From Aliivibrio fischeri ATCC 7744 = JCM 18803 = DSM 507 (lineage in GTDB: Bacteria > Pseudomonadota > Gammaproteobacteria > Enterobacterales > Vibrionaceae): DNA of 64,000 nucleotides. Below, piece by piece: positions 1-9,336 of the stretch. The first letter of the stretch is position 1; each line of letters opens with the position of its first letter. The DNA lies in NCBI RefSeq assembly GCF_023983475.1, contig NZ_CP092713.1, positions 868,001 through 932,000 of the forward strand, in the 5' to 3' direction. Below the pieces are notes generated by a model. It was given only the letters and a program-made list of their open reading frames with translations. It had not been told where the DNA came from and did no database searches. A program made the translations under genes and the position numbers.

Positions 1-39
1 GTTAAAGCGATCGAAAAGAAAAAAAAGAATGAACAAACA

Positions 40-1938
40 TTGGCGAATAAACTAAAGCCAAGGCTAGAGCATGTCTTATTTTCACAGTTTGATGTATTAG
101 AAACTATTGAGTCCCATAATCAGAAAACAACCTTATACCGCTTAGCAAAGAAAGATGAACCTGAAAAGCAAATCTGCTGTAAGGTATTGAATTCAGAGCA
201 ACCTGAACACGTTCTGGAGATGTTTGTAGCAGAAGCGACGCATTTAGAAGTTTCTCAACACCCAAGTATTATTGATTTCATTAAACTCGGTAATGAGTTT
301 GAACGCCCATATTTTATGTATAAATGGGCTGAAGGGGAATCTGTAGCTGAAAAACTGACGCGCCATAAATATAAAAGTTTTCGTCATGATCACATTGCAT
401 GGTTAATTTATCAACTAGCTGGTGCATTAGAATATATTCACACCAAAGGTATTTGTCATTTAGATATCAAACCATCGAATATAATTATTTGTGAAGATGA
501 CAGTATTAAATTGATTGATTTTGGTGCTGCTCAGTATATTAATGATTCCAGAAAATATAATGAAGCCAGTCTTTCTTATGCTTCGCCTAAATATATAGAA
601 TCAGGAAAAGCGGTGCCACAAGACGATGTTTATTCAATGGCATTGTTAGTTTGCGCTTTATTTACTGGCTATTCAGATAATAACGACTGGAAAGCATTAT
701 TACAGCAGCGTAAACGTCCACATACGATTCCTAAAACGGTTTGGAATTTACTTCGTTTAGTTGTGACAAAACCAAGAACGCATGGTTTAACACCGATCTC
801 ATTTGCTCAAGCTCTTGCTCATATTGACATGAACGTAATGCAAGGAAGTCACAATGCCCCTTTGTTTACGCAGTTAAGAAATGCAGATTTAGTCCTGAGA
901 AAAAGTAGTAAGTATGATGTTTTTCGTTTGGGTCGATTCAAGTATTTAGAAGCGAGTTTGGCTGCGTGTTTGTGCTTGATTACATTTACCGTTTTATTAA
1001 AAAGCTTTGCTTTTACGGTAGCTGATAACAATGCTGTTTCTTTATCTGATACGTCATCTCGAATAAAACCAGCACAAGCGGCTACTTTCTTATCTCAGCC
1101 TCCATGGGAAATTGAAAACGCATTGGATAATAATTCATCTGATGTTGTATCACTAGCACCATATCGTGAAGCGGTTGATGTTCAAAACAGTCAGCTACGC
1201 ATTTGGTATGGACAAGAACAAGAAGAGTTAAAAAAAGAGCGTTTGAGCCAAGTGAATCAATTTACGGAACTAGATTCGATTCATAAAGATATGATTATCT
1301 TGCGTGATTATCTGGATCGCAATGTTGTTTTATCATCATCTGTAGATCGACGATTAACAAAATTAATGGCAAGCGTAAATAATCTTAAATTAGAACATCA
1401 AAAATACAATTATTCTTCGATGCTAGAAGATGAAGCGTTAGCTAAAAATGTGATGTTAGGAGACAGCAAAGGAGTCGAGGAATATATGCGTAAATCTTGG
1501 ATTAAAAGCCAAGCAAACTCATATTACTACGCTTATGTTTTACCTAAACAAGTATTAAATCAAGTTATTAGTTCGGTTGATGAACATGCTAAAACGCATT
1601 TTTACAGTAAAGCGATTGATGAGATTAACGAAGCCATAAAATTGTATGGTGATACCGTTGAATTGAGTTCTAAAAAAGCGGAATTGATTGTCAAACGCAG
1701 TGAATACGTTTTATTTGGTACCGTAACAGGTGAAATGGTCTTTGAGAGTGACAAGTTAACGACTGCGTTAGAAGATCTTCATGGTGTTGCTCCTGCTCGT
1801 TTTAAAGAAGTATCCGATTTACTTAAAAAAATTGCTAAAGATTCGTTGGATAAAAGCTTTCAACAAGACACGCCAGCAGAGGGTGCGTTAGCGATTGAAA
1901 AAGCATTAAACGCTTATCAAAAAAAGGTCACTATCTAA
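40..1938 (+). CDS. PpkA-like membrane Ser/Thr protein kinase of the T6SS
   Basis: This is a eukaryote-type Ser/Thr kinase, probably acting in post-translational control of the T6SS as PpkA does in other bacteria. The kinase domain covers roughly residues 15-270. Visible are the ATP-anchoring Lys near 48, the catalytic loop HLDIKPSN with Asp142, and DFG at 160-162. The glycine-rich loop is poorly conserved. One membrane segment lies at about 307-326, followed by a C-terminal periplasmic region of about 300 residues that is rich in charged helices and of unknown function. The start used is TTG at 40, which has no good ribosome binding site; the reading frame is open to the left edge of the window, so the true start could lie outside. 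The gene is followed after one base by tssA, so the two are certainly co-transcribed. Confidence 0.85.
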   Translation: MANKLKPRLEHVLFSQFDVLETIESHNQKTTLYRLAKKDEPEKQICCKVLNSEQPEHVLEMFVAEATHLEVSQHPSIIDFIKLGNEFERPYFMYKWAEGESVAEKLTRHKYKSFRHDHIAWLIYQLAGALEYIHTKGICHLDIKPSNIIICEDDSIKLIDFGAAQYINDSRKYNEASLSYASPKYIESGKAVPQDDVYSMALLVCALFTGYSDNNDWKALLQQRKRPHTIPKTVWNLLRLVVTKPRTHGLTPISFAQALAHIDMNVMQGSHNAPLFTQLRNADLVLRKSSKYDVFRLGRFKYLEASLAACLCLITFTVLLKSFAFTVADNNAVSLSDTSSRIKPAQAATFLSQPPWEIENALDNNSSDVVSLAPYREAVDVQNSQLRIWYGQEQEELKKERLSQVNQFTELDSIHKDMIILRDYLDRNVVLSSSVDRRLTKLMASVNNLKLEHQKYNYSSMLEDEALAKNVMLGDSKGVEEYMRKSWIKSQANSYYYAYVLPKQVLNQVISSVDEHAKTHFYSKAIDEINEAIKLYGDTVELSSKKAELIVKRSEYVLFGTVTGEMVFESDKLTTALEDLHGVAPARFKEVSDLLKKIAKDSLDKSFQQDTPAEGALAIEKALNAYQKKVTI

Positions 1939-1939
1939 T

Positions 1940-3499
1940 ATGACAAGTTTGAATGTTGAACTGTTATTGAAACCGATATCTGAAGCTTCGCCTACTGGTG
2001 AAGAATCAAAGTACGAGTTTTGTTATGAATTAATGGAACTGGAAATTAAAAAATTTGGCTCTTTATTTGGTGAAACCGTTGATTGGAAAGTAGTTGAGAC
2101 CAATGCCATTGAAGTGTTGACTACCTATAGTAAAGATTTAAAAGCTATTTGTTACTTGGTTCGAGCACTAATTGAGCGTAATGGATTTATCGGTCTAGAT
2201 GAAGGACTTAACTTACTGAAGCAAAATTTAGTTTTGTTTGGTACCGAACTATTCCCACAACGTAAACGTGCTCGTGATGGCGCAATGGAGTGGTTTGTTG
2301 CTCAATTAGAAACAACATTGCCAAAGCTTGATACTTCAACAACTAATTGGGAAAGTGTTGCTTCTTATTTACAAAGAATCAATGAAATTAGCGATCAATA
2401 TCATGAGGCGTTTTCAGATTCTGATGTTGAATTTTATTTGATCACATCAGTATTAAATGGAATCTCACAACGAGTTGTTGGTGTGAGTGAAACAAATACC
2501 AACACTTCAGTAAAAATGACTAGTGAACCAGAACCACTGGTAGAAGAGACTACATCAGCGGTTACTGAAGTTAAAACACTATCACAGGTTGCGACTAAAG
2601 TACCGAAAACGGTTAATACAGTTAAACAAGAAGTTGATATTGATACAGACTTTTCTTCTCCAAGTGCCTCTAAGCGAACGTTGAAGAAAGTAGCGGAATT
2701 TATGTTGCATTCTGATATATCAACACCACTTGCTTATCGGTTACACCGTAATTGTACATGGTGTGAAGTGGATGAATTACCTCCACATGATAATGATAAA
2801 AAGACACCACTAAGCCTTGCGGTATCGCAAGATCAGTTAAGTGAATATCGAGATAAAGCCAAACAAGAAACAGAAGCAGAGGTGATTAAGCGTCTAGAAA
2901 GAACGTTAACTGATGCTCCATTTTGGCTAACTGGTCATTATTTGATGTTTCAAATGCTTACTAATTTGGATCATCACGAAGCAGCAGAAGCTGTTAAGCA
3001 AGAGACTCAGTACTTTATTTCTCAACTTGAAGGCATTGAATTATTAACCTTTGCCAATTCAACCCCATTTGCTGATGAAGAGACATTGAAATGGCTTTCT
3101 TCGAATACAACGACTACACCCGTAGCTGTTGCTGCTGTATCTGTTGACTACACAGAAGACGATAGCTTGATTGAGGGGGAAATAACGTTAGAAAATTTAG
3201 GGGAGTACGTATCACGTATTGCCCAAAACTTGGCTAGTGATCCGTCAGGACGAGGCCAATGGATGCTCCATTATAAATTAGTTAAGGCGTACCGCTTTGT
3301 TGGCTTATTGCCTCTTTGTTTGCCATATATTGAAAAAATGTGGTCGATTAAAGAAGAAATAAATCTTAGCAATTGGGAACCTCATTTATGTAATCAGCTT
3401 GACTTGTTGGTTAATGAAGTCTTATCAGAAATGTACCCCGTAAAAGAGCACATGCCTGAAAAGTACCAACAGTGGCTATCAATTAATAATACCAACTAG
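1940..3499 (+). CDS. tssA: TssA, T6SS baseplate/sheath-capping protein (ImpA_N, VasJ type)
   Basis: The first 120 or so residues match the ImpA_N domain, with the motif ERNGFIGLDEGL and the conserved ELFPQRKRARDGAMEW stretch. The rest resembles the VasJ-type C-terminal half, with the typical 'APFWLTGHY' like segment (DAPFWLTGHYLM) and a helical end. TssA proteins coordinate baseplate docking and tail-sheath growth in the cytoplasm. The 519-residue length fits the long TssA class. The ATG lies one base after the kinase stop codon. A second ImpA_N protein (VasL) is encoded at 12770-14125, so the locus has two members of this family with different C-terminal halves. Confidence 0.9.
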   Translation: MTSLNVELLLKPISEASPTGEESKYEFCYELMELEIKKFGSLFGETVDWKVVETNAIEVLTTYSKDLKAICYLVRALIERNGFIGLDEGLNLLKQNLVLFGTELFPQRKRARDGAMEWFVAQLETTLPKLDTSTTNWESVASYLQRINEISDQYHEAFSDSDVEFYLITSVLNGISQRVVGVSETNTNTSVKMTSEPEPLVEETTSAVTEVKTLSQVATKVPKTVNTVKQEVDIDTDFSSPSASKRTLKKVAEFMLHSDISTPLAYRLHRNCTWCEVDELPPHDNDKKTPLSLAVSQDQLSEYRDKAKQETEAEVIKRLERTLTDAPFWLTGHYLMFQMLTNLDHHEAAEAVKQETQYFISQLEGIELLTFANSTPFADEETLKWLSSNTTTTPVAVAAVSVDYTEDDSLIEGEITLENLGEYVSRIAQNLASDPSGRGQWMLHYKLVKAYRFVGLLPLCLPYIEKMWSIKEEINLSNWEPHLCNQLDLLVNEVLSEMYPVKEHMPEKYQQWLSINNTN

Positions 3500-3557
3500 A
3501 TTAATTAAATTATTAATAATATTGGTATCAAAATAACCAAAGAAATAAGGATGAATT

Positions 3558-4067
3558 ATGTCACGTGATGGCTCGGTTGCTCCTAAAGAGCGTATTAATA
3601 TCCGTTATGTTCCTGCAACAGGGGATGTACAAGAAGACGTTGAACTGCCACTAAGTATGATGGTTGTTGGTGACTTTACAGCTCGTACTGATGAGACTCC
3701 AATTGAAGACCGTACTCCGATTAATATCGATAAAGATAACTTTAATGATGTTATGGAAGGTTATTCTCCGAACGTTAAAGTAAATGTTGATAATAAACTT
3801 AGCGATGAAGAAGGTGCTCAGTTAGGTGTCGACTTAACGTTTAATAGCATGAAAGATTTTTCGCCAGAAGCTATCGCGAAAAGTGTACCAGAGCTGAATG
3901 GTTTACTTGAATTACGTGAAGCGTTAGTTGCTTTAAAAGGTCCATTAGGCAATGTTCCTGCATTCCGTAAGAAAATTGCAGCAGTACTTCAAGATGAAGA
4001 AGCACGACAAAAATTATTAGAAGAGCTAAATATTGGTTCGGCTAAAGAAGAAGCTAAGGCTGAATAG
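3558..4067 (+). CDS. tssB: TssB, T6SS contractile sheath small subunit (VipA family)
   Basis: The 169-residue product is a typical TssB/VipA protein: it begins with a short N-terminal tail followed by INIRYVPATGD and the conserved LPLSMMVVGDFT stretch, and ends with an acidic helical tail. With TssC it forms the contractile sheath around the Hcp tube. A ribosome binding site (AAGGA) lies 7 bases before the ATG. The 58-base gap after tssA is AT-rich and could hold an internal promoter, though I see no clear one. tssC follows after 8 bases. Confidence 0.95.
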   Translation: MSRDGSVAPKERINIRYVPATGDVQEDVELPLSMMVVGDFTARTDETPIEDRTPINIDKDNFNDVMEGYSPNVKVNVDNKLSDEEGAQLGVDLTFNSMKDFSPEAIAKSVPELNGLLELREALVALKGPLGNVPAFRKKIAAVLQDEEARQKLLEELNIGSAKEEAKAE

Positions 4068-4075
4068 AGGGTATT

Positions 4076-5554
4076 ATGACAGCAGAAGCACAAGCTCCAG
4101 AGCAAGAAGCAGCACTCGTTGAGTCTGGTTCATTACTAGATAGTATTCTTAATGAAACTCGTTTAAAACCAAGTGATGAAGGTTTTGATGTTGCTAAGCG
4201 CGGCGTAGAAGCGTTCATTGGTGAGTTACTAAGTACAAATACATCAGATAAAGTCGACCAGTCGCTAGTTGATTTAATGATTTCTGAAATTGATCAGAAA
4301 TTATCAAAGCAAGTTGATGCAATTTTACATAATGAAGAAGTTCAAGCAATTGAATCAACTTGGCGTGGCCTAAAGTACTTGGTCGATCATACTGATTTCC
4401 GTGAAAATATTCAGATTGAATTGATTTCAGCGAAAAAAGATGAAGTCTTAGATGATTTTGAAGATGCTCCAGAAGTAGTTAAATCTGGCCTTTATAAGCA
4501 AATTTATACTCGTGAATACGGTCAATTTGGTGGTAAACCTGTTGGTGCCGTTATCTGTGACTTCCAAATGTCAGCATCATCTCCTGATATTAAACTAATG
4601 GAATACATGGCTAACGTTGGTGCAATGTCACATGCCCCATTTATTACGTCAGCGTCGGCTAAATTCTTCGGACTAGACAGTTATGAAGAATTACCAAACT
4701 TAAAAGATCTTAAGTCTGTATTTGAAGGCCCACAATACACGAAATGGCGTGGATTCCGTGAACATGAAGATGCACGTTATGTTGGTCTTTGTACTTCTCG
4801 TATGATGCTTCGTACTCCTTACTCAGTAGAAGATAATCCAATCAAAGCATTTGATTATAATGAACACGTAAAAGATGGTCATGATAACTATTTATGGGGT
4901 AATTCAGCTTACGCAATGGCATCTAAGATCAGTGAATCTTTTGCTAAGTATCGTTGGTGTCCAAACATCATTGGTCCACAAAGTGGCGGTACCGTATCTG
5001 ATCTTCCAGTATATAACTACGAGTCAATGGGACAAATTGAAACTAAGATCCCAACAGAGATCTTAATTTCAGACCGTCGTGAATACGAGCTAGCAGAAGA
5101 GGGCTTTATTGCGCTTACTATGCGTAAAGGTTCTGATAATGCAGCATTCTTCTCTGCAAACTCGGTACAAAAAGCAAAAGTATTCCCGAATACGCCAGAA
5201 GGTCAGCAAGCTGAAATGAACTATAAATTAGGTATTCAATTACCTTACATGTTCATTATTAACCGTTTAGCACACTACATTAAAGTGCTTCAACGCGAAC
5301 AGATTGGTTCATGGAAAGAACGTTCTGATTTAGAAATCGAGCTAAACAAATGGATCCGTCAATACGTTTCTGATCAAGAGAATCCGCCAGCAGAAGTACG
5401 TGGTCGTCGACCTCTACGTGCTGCAAAAGTGGAAGTATCTGAAGTTGAAGGCGATCCAGGTTGGTACAAAGTATCAATGTCAGTTCGTCCACACTTTAAG
5501 TACATGGGGGCGAGTTTTGATTTATCTCTAGTTGGAAAATTGGATCAAAACTAA
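4076..5554 (+). CDS. tssC: TssC, T6SS contractile sheath large subunit (VipB family)
   Basis: The 492-residue product has the family's usual length and motifs, including STWRGLKYLVD, GKPVGAVICDF, the FAKYRWCPNIIGPQSGG core and NRLAHYIKVLQREQIGSW. It pairs with TssB to build the sheath that contracts to drive the needle into a neighbour. The gene sits 8 bases behind tssB. A strong terminator hairpin directly follows it (5571-5602), which should make tssBC more abundant than the genes downstream. Confidence 0.97.
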   Translation: MTAEAQAPEQEAALVESGSLLDSILNETRLKPSDEGFDVAKRGVEAFIGELLSTNTSDKVDQSLVDLMISEIDQKLSKQVDAILHNEEVQAIESTWRGLKYLVDHTDFRENIQIELISAKKDEVLDDFEDAPEVVKSGLYKQIYTREYGQFGGKPVGAVICDFQMSASSPDIKLMEYMANVGAMSHAPFITSASAKFFGLDSYEELPNLKDLKSVFEGPQYTKWRGFREHEDARYVGLCTSRMMLRTPYSVEDNPIKAFDYNEHVKDGHDNYLWGNSAYAMASKISESFAKYRWCPNIIGPQSGGTVSDLPVYNYESMGQIETKIPTEILISDRREYELAEEGFIALTMRKGSDNAAFFSANSVQKAKVFPNTPEGQQAEMNYKLGIQLPYMFIINRLAHYIKVLQREQIGSWKERSDLEIELNKWIRQYVSDQENPPAEVRGRRPLRAAKVEVSEVEGDPGWYKVSMSVRPHFKYMGASFDLSLVGKLDQN

Positions 5555-5570
5555 TTTGCTGTGCATTTAT

Positions 5571-5602
5571 AAGCGATCAGATTTCTGATCGCTTATTTTT
5601 TT
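5571..5602 (+). terminator. Rho-independent terminator/attenuator between tssC and tssE
   Basis: A perfect 10-bp stem (AAGCGATCAG with CTGATCGCTT) has a 4-base loop and is followed by a run of seven Ts. It sits 17 bases after the tssC stop and 12 before tssE, inside what is otherwise one operon. Partial termination here would favour sheath subunits over baseplate proteins. Confidence 0.85.
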
Positions 5603-5613
5603 AAGAAGAAATT

Positions 5614-6024
5614 ATGGAAAAAGGTTATCGATTACTTGAGCGAATTGAATTAGGTGAACCAAAAAATTGTTACGAAAAAGTCGTTTCACATAAGCATTTA
5701 ATTGAATCTATTCATCTCCACCTTGCTGATTTACTTAATACTCACGCAGGAAACGCGATGATAGATAACGATTATGGATTACCTGATTTTAATGATGTGT
5801 TGTCCAATAACACCAATTTAGTTCGTAATATTCAACAGAATATTAAAGTGTCTATCGAAAAGTTTGAACCAAGAATGCGTAATGTTGAGGTTCATTATCG
5901 TCATGATAACAATAATCCACTTCAACTCGGTTTTGGCATCGGTGGAGAAGTGATTCATAACGGTGGTAAAGTCCCAATGGCGATCAATATCTTTATGGGC
6001 GTCGACGGTCAGTTTAATGTGTAG
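5614..6024 (+). CDS. tssE: TssE, T6SS baseplate protein (gp25-like)
   Basis: The 136-residue product is a gp25/GPW-family baseplate wedge protein. It carries the family signature NDYGLPDF (residues about 50-57) and a conserved C-terminal strand region. TssE works with TssF, TssG and TssK in the baseplate that starts sheath assembly. The gene has a ribosome binding site (AAGAAGAAA) directly downstream of the T-run of the tssC terminator. tssF starts 12 bases after its stop. Confidence 0.93.
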   Translation: MEKGYRLLERIELGEPKNCYEKVVSHKHLIESIHLHLADLLNTHAGNAMIDNDYGLPDFNDVLSNNTNLVRNIQQNIKVSIEKFEPRMRNVEVHYRHDNNNPLQLGFGIGGEVIHNGGKVPMAINIFMGVDGQFNV

Positions 6025-6036
6025 TAGGAGTTAATA

Positions 6037-7785
6037 GTGAGCAATAGCAAATATTTTCAAGATGAGCTTACTTATCTAAAAGAAGCCGGCAGTGAATTTG
6101 CAAAGTATCATCCTAAACTGACGCACTTTTTATCTGAAGGTACATTTGATCCTGATGTTGAACGCTTATTAGAAGGCTTTGCTTTTTTAACTGGCCGTGT
6201 TCGTGAAAAAATTGATGATGAATTGCCAGAATTAACCCAGTCACTTATTTCTCTTCTCTGGCCACATTACATGCGATCTGTGCCTTCAATGTGCATCAGT
6301 GAATTGGTTCCTCATTCAGGTAGTGTGACTGAAAAAATTATTGTTGAACGTGGTGCAGAAATGGCAAGTGAGCAAGTGGAAGGGACGCAGTGTCAATTCC
6401 GAACTTGCTATGATGTTGCTTTATACCCGTTGTCTATTCAACAAATAGAGCAGAACAACAGTCGAACTAACTCATCTCTGCATCTGACGATTGCAGCGAA
6501 CAATGGTTTAGAGCTATCAAGAATTAAATTAGATACACTACGGTTTCACTTACATGGTGAACAACATATTACTCGCAGCTTATATTTATGGCTTTTTCGC
6601 TATCTAGAATATGTTGAATTAGATGTTGGTGGTGGATATAAGCACCGTCTACGTGCTGATCAAGTTATTCCTGTTGGATTTGGGGATGATGAAGGAATAT
6701 TGCCATACAGTAAAAACTCTTTTTCAGGGTATCGCTTATTACAAGAATATTTTTCTTTGCCTGATAAATTCATGTTTTTTGATTTAAAAGGACTTGAATG
6801 GTTAGGTGGTATACCACAAAGAAGTACAGTTAAGATCTCTTTTGCGTTTTCTAGAGCACTTCCATCAGAAGTTATTGTTAAAAATAAACATTTTAAATTA
6901 CATTGTACACCTAGTGTCAACCTATTTGAAAAAGATGGTGATCCAATTCGACTTGATCATCAATTAAATGAATATAGAGTGCGTCCTCAGAGCTCAAATC
7001 AAGAACATTATGAAGTGTATTCTGTTGAAAGCGTTGAAAGCTGGAGTAAGGCTGAGCGTTGTCGTAAAAAATTAATTGAATTTGAATCTTTTGAGCATCA
7101 AATAAACCAAAGAGATAAGCGTGATTTTTATAAAACGAAAGTCAGTGAGCGTATTAATGGCCGAGGTTTAGAGCGTTATATTTCATTCCACTCGCATAAC
7201 AATCAAGTATCTGAACTTGGTTCAGAAACTGTATTGATGAAGTTGGTGTGCAGTAATGCTGACTTATCTGAGCGTTTATCCGTTGGTGATATTATCTATA
7301 CAACACATAAATCACCAACGTATGCCACGTTTTCAAATATAACGAAGCCTACTCAGTCAGTAAGTCCACAAGTTAATGGTGAACTACAATGGCAACTGAT
7401 TGCGAATATGTCACTTAACTATCTGTCATTAGCGAATATAGATGTACTGAAAGTTTTATTGTCTACCTATGACTATCAATCGCGTGTAGATAGACAGGCT
7501 CATAGGGCTTCTATACACCGCTTAGATGGTATTAAGTCAGCCACCATGTCGCCTACAGACCGTATATTTAGAGGTGTTGCAATACGTGGTGTAAAATTTA
7601 AAGTTGGAATGAACTCTTCTTATTTTGTTAATGAAGGTGATATGTATTTGTTAGCAAGTATTTTAAATGAATTTATACGCTTATATTCAAGTATCAATTC
7701 CTTCACTGAACTTGAAGTGATAGATGAACATACTGGTGAGATGTATGACTGGCCAAGTCTAAGTGGGCAGCAAACTATATTATGA
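6037..7785 (+). CDS. tssF: TssF, T6SS baseplate protein
   Basis: The 582-residue product starts with YFQDELTYLKEAGSEFAKYH and continues with the DPDVERLLEGFAFLTGRVR stretch, both typical of TssF (VCA0110/ImpG family). It is a structural protein of the baseplate wedge and forms a 2:1 complex with TssG. The start is GTG at 6037 with AGGAG 9 bases upstream. Its end overlaps the tssG start by 4 bases, the usual arrangement for translationally coupled tssF-tssG. Confidence 0.95.
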   Translation: MSNSKYFQDELTYLKEAGSEFAKYHPKLTHFLSEGTFDPDVERLLEGFAFLTGRVREKIDDELPELTQSLISLLWPHYMRSVPSMCISELVPHSGSVTEKIIVERGAEMASEQVEGTQCQFRTCYDVALYPLSIQQIEQNNSRTNSSLHLTIAANNGLELSRIKLDTLRFHLHGEQHITRSLYLWLFRYLEYVELDVGGGYKHRLRADQVIPVGFGDDEGILPYSKNSFSGYRLLQEYFSLPDKFMFFDLKGLEWLGGIPQRSTVKISFAFSRALPSEVIVKNKHFKLHCTPSVNLFEKDGDPIRLDHQLNEYRVRPQSSNQEHYEVYSVESVESWSKAERCRKKLIEFESFEHQINQRDKRDFYKTKVSERINGRGLERYISFHSHNNQVSELGSETVLMKLVCSNADLSERLSVGDIIYTTHKSPTYATFSNITKPTQSVSPQVNGELQWQLIANMSLNYLSLANIDVLKVLLSTYDYQSRVDRQAHRASIHRLDGIKSATMSPTDRIFRGVAIRGVKFKVGMNSSYFVNEGDMYLLASILNEFIRLYSSINSFTELEVIDEHTGEMYDWPSLSGQQTIL

Positions 7786-8780
7786 TTCAATATATTGTTA
7801 ATAAACCATGTGATTATAGCTTCTTTCAAGCGGTCTCTTTACTTGAAAAGCACTATCAGAATTTATCGGGTATTGAATATAAAGCTATTGGTGAGAATCA
7901 ATACGTAAAGAATGAATATATTCAATTTAGCGTATCTCCAAAACTTAGTTTCCCTAAAAGTGATATTGAATTTATTACTGAATTTGAGCGTAACGATGCG
8001 ACTTATACACAAATAGAAGTTAACTTTATGGGGCTGCATGGTGTGAGTTCGCCATTACCGGCTTCGTATACGGAAAAGTTAGCAGGAAGAGATCCTGACG
8101 ATAATCCTGTAAAAGAGTTTTTCGATTTTTTCCATCATAGATACATAAGTATGCTTTATCGAGTATGGAAAAAATATCGATATCATATTCAATATAAGAG
8201 TGATGCTAAGGATCCTTTTTCTGGGCGCTTATTGCATTTAGTTGGATTATCTAGCGTAATTCAAGAAAGTAATGAAGTTGATTTAGACAGGGCGAAATTA
8301 CTTTCCTATGTTAATCAACTTTCGACGCGTACACGTTCACCAAAACTTGTTTCTGGTATCGTTTCCCATTACTTTTCGCTCTCAAATGTATACATAGAAG
8401 AATGGGTATACAGACGGATTACTATTGCGGTTTCTCAACGAAATTGTCTTAACCGAAAGAATTGTCAATTAGGTGGAGATTTTCACTTAGGTCAAAGTAT
8501 GGCTGATTTAACGGGGAAATTTAATCTGTGTATTGATGATATTGATTTTGATACCTATGTAAAATTTTTACCCGGTGGTGCGTTACATGAAACGTTGATT
8601 GGACTGATGAAATTTATTTTATGCGATCCAATGGCGTGGGACCTAAAGCTTACTGTACGAAATAAATCATTACCTATAAATCAATTAGGTGATGGTTTGG
8701 GAAATGAGCTTGGACAAACATTTTGGCTAGGATCGGCAAAAGGAGAGGAAACGAAAATTAAAATAGTAGGCAGTAACTAA
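7782..8780 (+). CDS. tssG: TssG, T6SS baseplate protein
   Basis: The 332-residue product has the TssG (ImpH) hallmarks: an N-terminal FFQAVSLLE segment, the motif NFMGLHGVSSPLP near residue 85, and the DFFHHRYISMLYRVWKKYRY stretch. It joins TssF, TssE and TssK in the baseplate. ATG overlaps the tssF stop (ATGA). This is the last gene of the left T6SS operon; a large two-part hairpin follows directly. Confidence 0.95.
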   Translation: MIQYIVNKPCDYSFFQAVSLLEKHYQNLSGIEYKAIGENQYVKNEYIQFSVSPKLSFPKSDIEFITEFERNDATYTQIEVNFMGLHGVSSPLPASYTEKLAGRDPDDNPVKEFFDFFHHRYISMLYRVWKKYRYHIQYKSDAKDPFSGRLLHLVGLSSVIQESNEVDLDRAKLLSYVNQLSTRTRSPKLVSGIVSHYFSLSNVYIEEWVYRRITIAVSQRNCLNRKNCQLGGDFHLGQSMADLTGKFNLCIDDIDFDTYVKFLPGGALHETLIGLMKFILCDPMAWDLKLTVRNKSLPINQLGDGLGNELGQTFWLGSAKGEETKIKIVGSN

Positions 8781-8781
8781 A

Positions 8782-8833
8782 GGTGTAGAAAACGATTAAT
8801 AAGTTGGCGCTTATTCATCGCTTCCTACACCTG
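8782..8833. terminator. Two-part hairpin between convergent tssG and the Lrp-family gene
   Basis: The outer stem AGGTGTAG pairs with CTACACCT, an inner 3-bp GAT/ATC continues it, and AATAAG pairs with CTTATT around the loop TTGGCG. It fills the gap between the convergent genes and probably ends transcription from both sides, though there is no clear T-run. Confidence 0.6.
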
Positions 8834-8851
8834 GTTAAATAGTGAAAAAAC

Positions 8852-9301
8852 TTATCGACACACTGGCTGGTGCAACACGATGGTATTTTTCACTTCTTTT
8901 ATGCCCGATAACGATTCGATTTCACTACATAAGTAATGAATTCGGTGTAAATCGGGCGCTTCAATTAAACAGATAATATCGTAAGTTCCTCCAACAATAC
9001 TCGTCATCTTCACTTCTGGAATTTCCTTTAATCCATCAGAGACGCTGTCTTTTTGTCCTTTATTGCATGAGATAAGCAAATAAGATGATGCATTTTCATC
9101 TTTATTTCCCATGCGGATTTGCGCTGTATATCCTTTAATGATCCCCGTTTTCTCAAGTCGGTTTATACGTTCAGCAACCGCTGTTCGTGATAAACCTACA
9201 TTACGCGAAAGATTCGCAATAGACTCTCTACCGTTTGATAATAGATTAGAAATAATTCTTCTATCTAATTTATCCAAGCCTTGTAGATTCATGTTTGACA
9301 T
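8852..9301 (-). CDS. Lrp/AsnC-family transcriptional regulator
   Basis: The 149-residue product has an N-terminal winged helix-turn-helix (LDKLDRRIISNLLSNGRESIANLSRNVGLSRTAVAERINRLE, about residues 9-52, quoted here only in outline) and a C-terminal RAM/AsnC ligand-binding domain with VGGTYDIICLIEAPD. Such proteins respond to amino acids or related ligands. The ATG has AGGGA 7 bases upstream. It begins only 35 bases after tssM stops, on the same strand, so it may be co-transcribed with vasL-tssM. Whether it regulates the T6SS cannot be told from the sequence. Confidence 0.85.
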   Translation of the reverse strand: MSNMNLQGLDKLDRRIISNLLSNGRESIANLSRNVGLSRTAVAERINRLEKTGIIKGYTAQIRMGNKDENASSYLLISCNKGQKDSVSDGLKEIPEVKMTSIVGGTYDIICLIEAPDLHRIHYLCSEIESLSGIKEVKNTIVLHQPVCR

Positions 9302-9336
9302 GTTGTTCCCTGCCTTTATAGGTGGTGTCTTTATAT

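Noticed and set aside
29-55. Short frame from ATG at 29, possibly the end of an upstream gene
   Set aside because: It stops after eight codons; a gene entering from the left in this frame cannot be judged from 55 bases.
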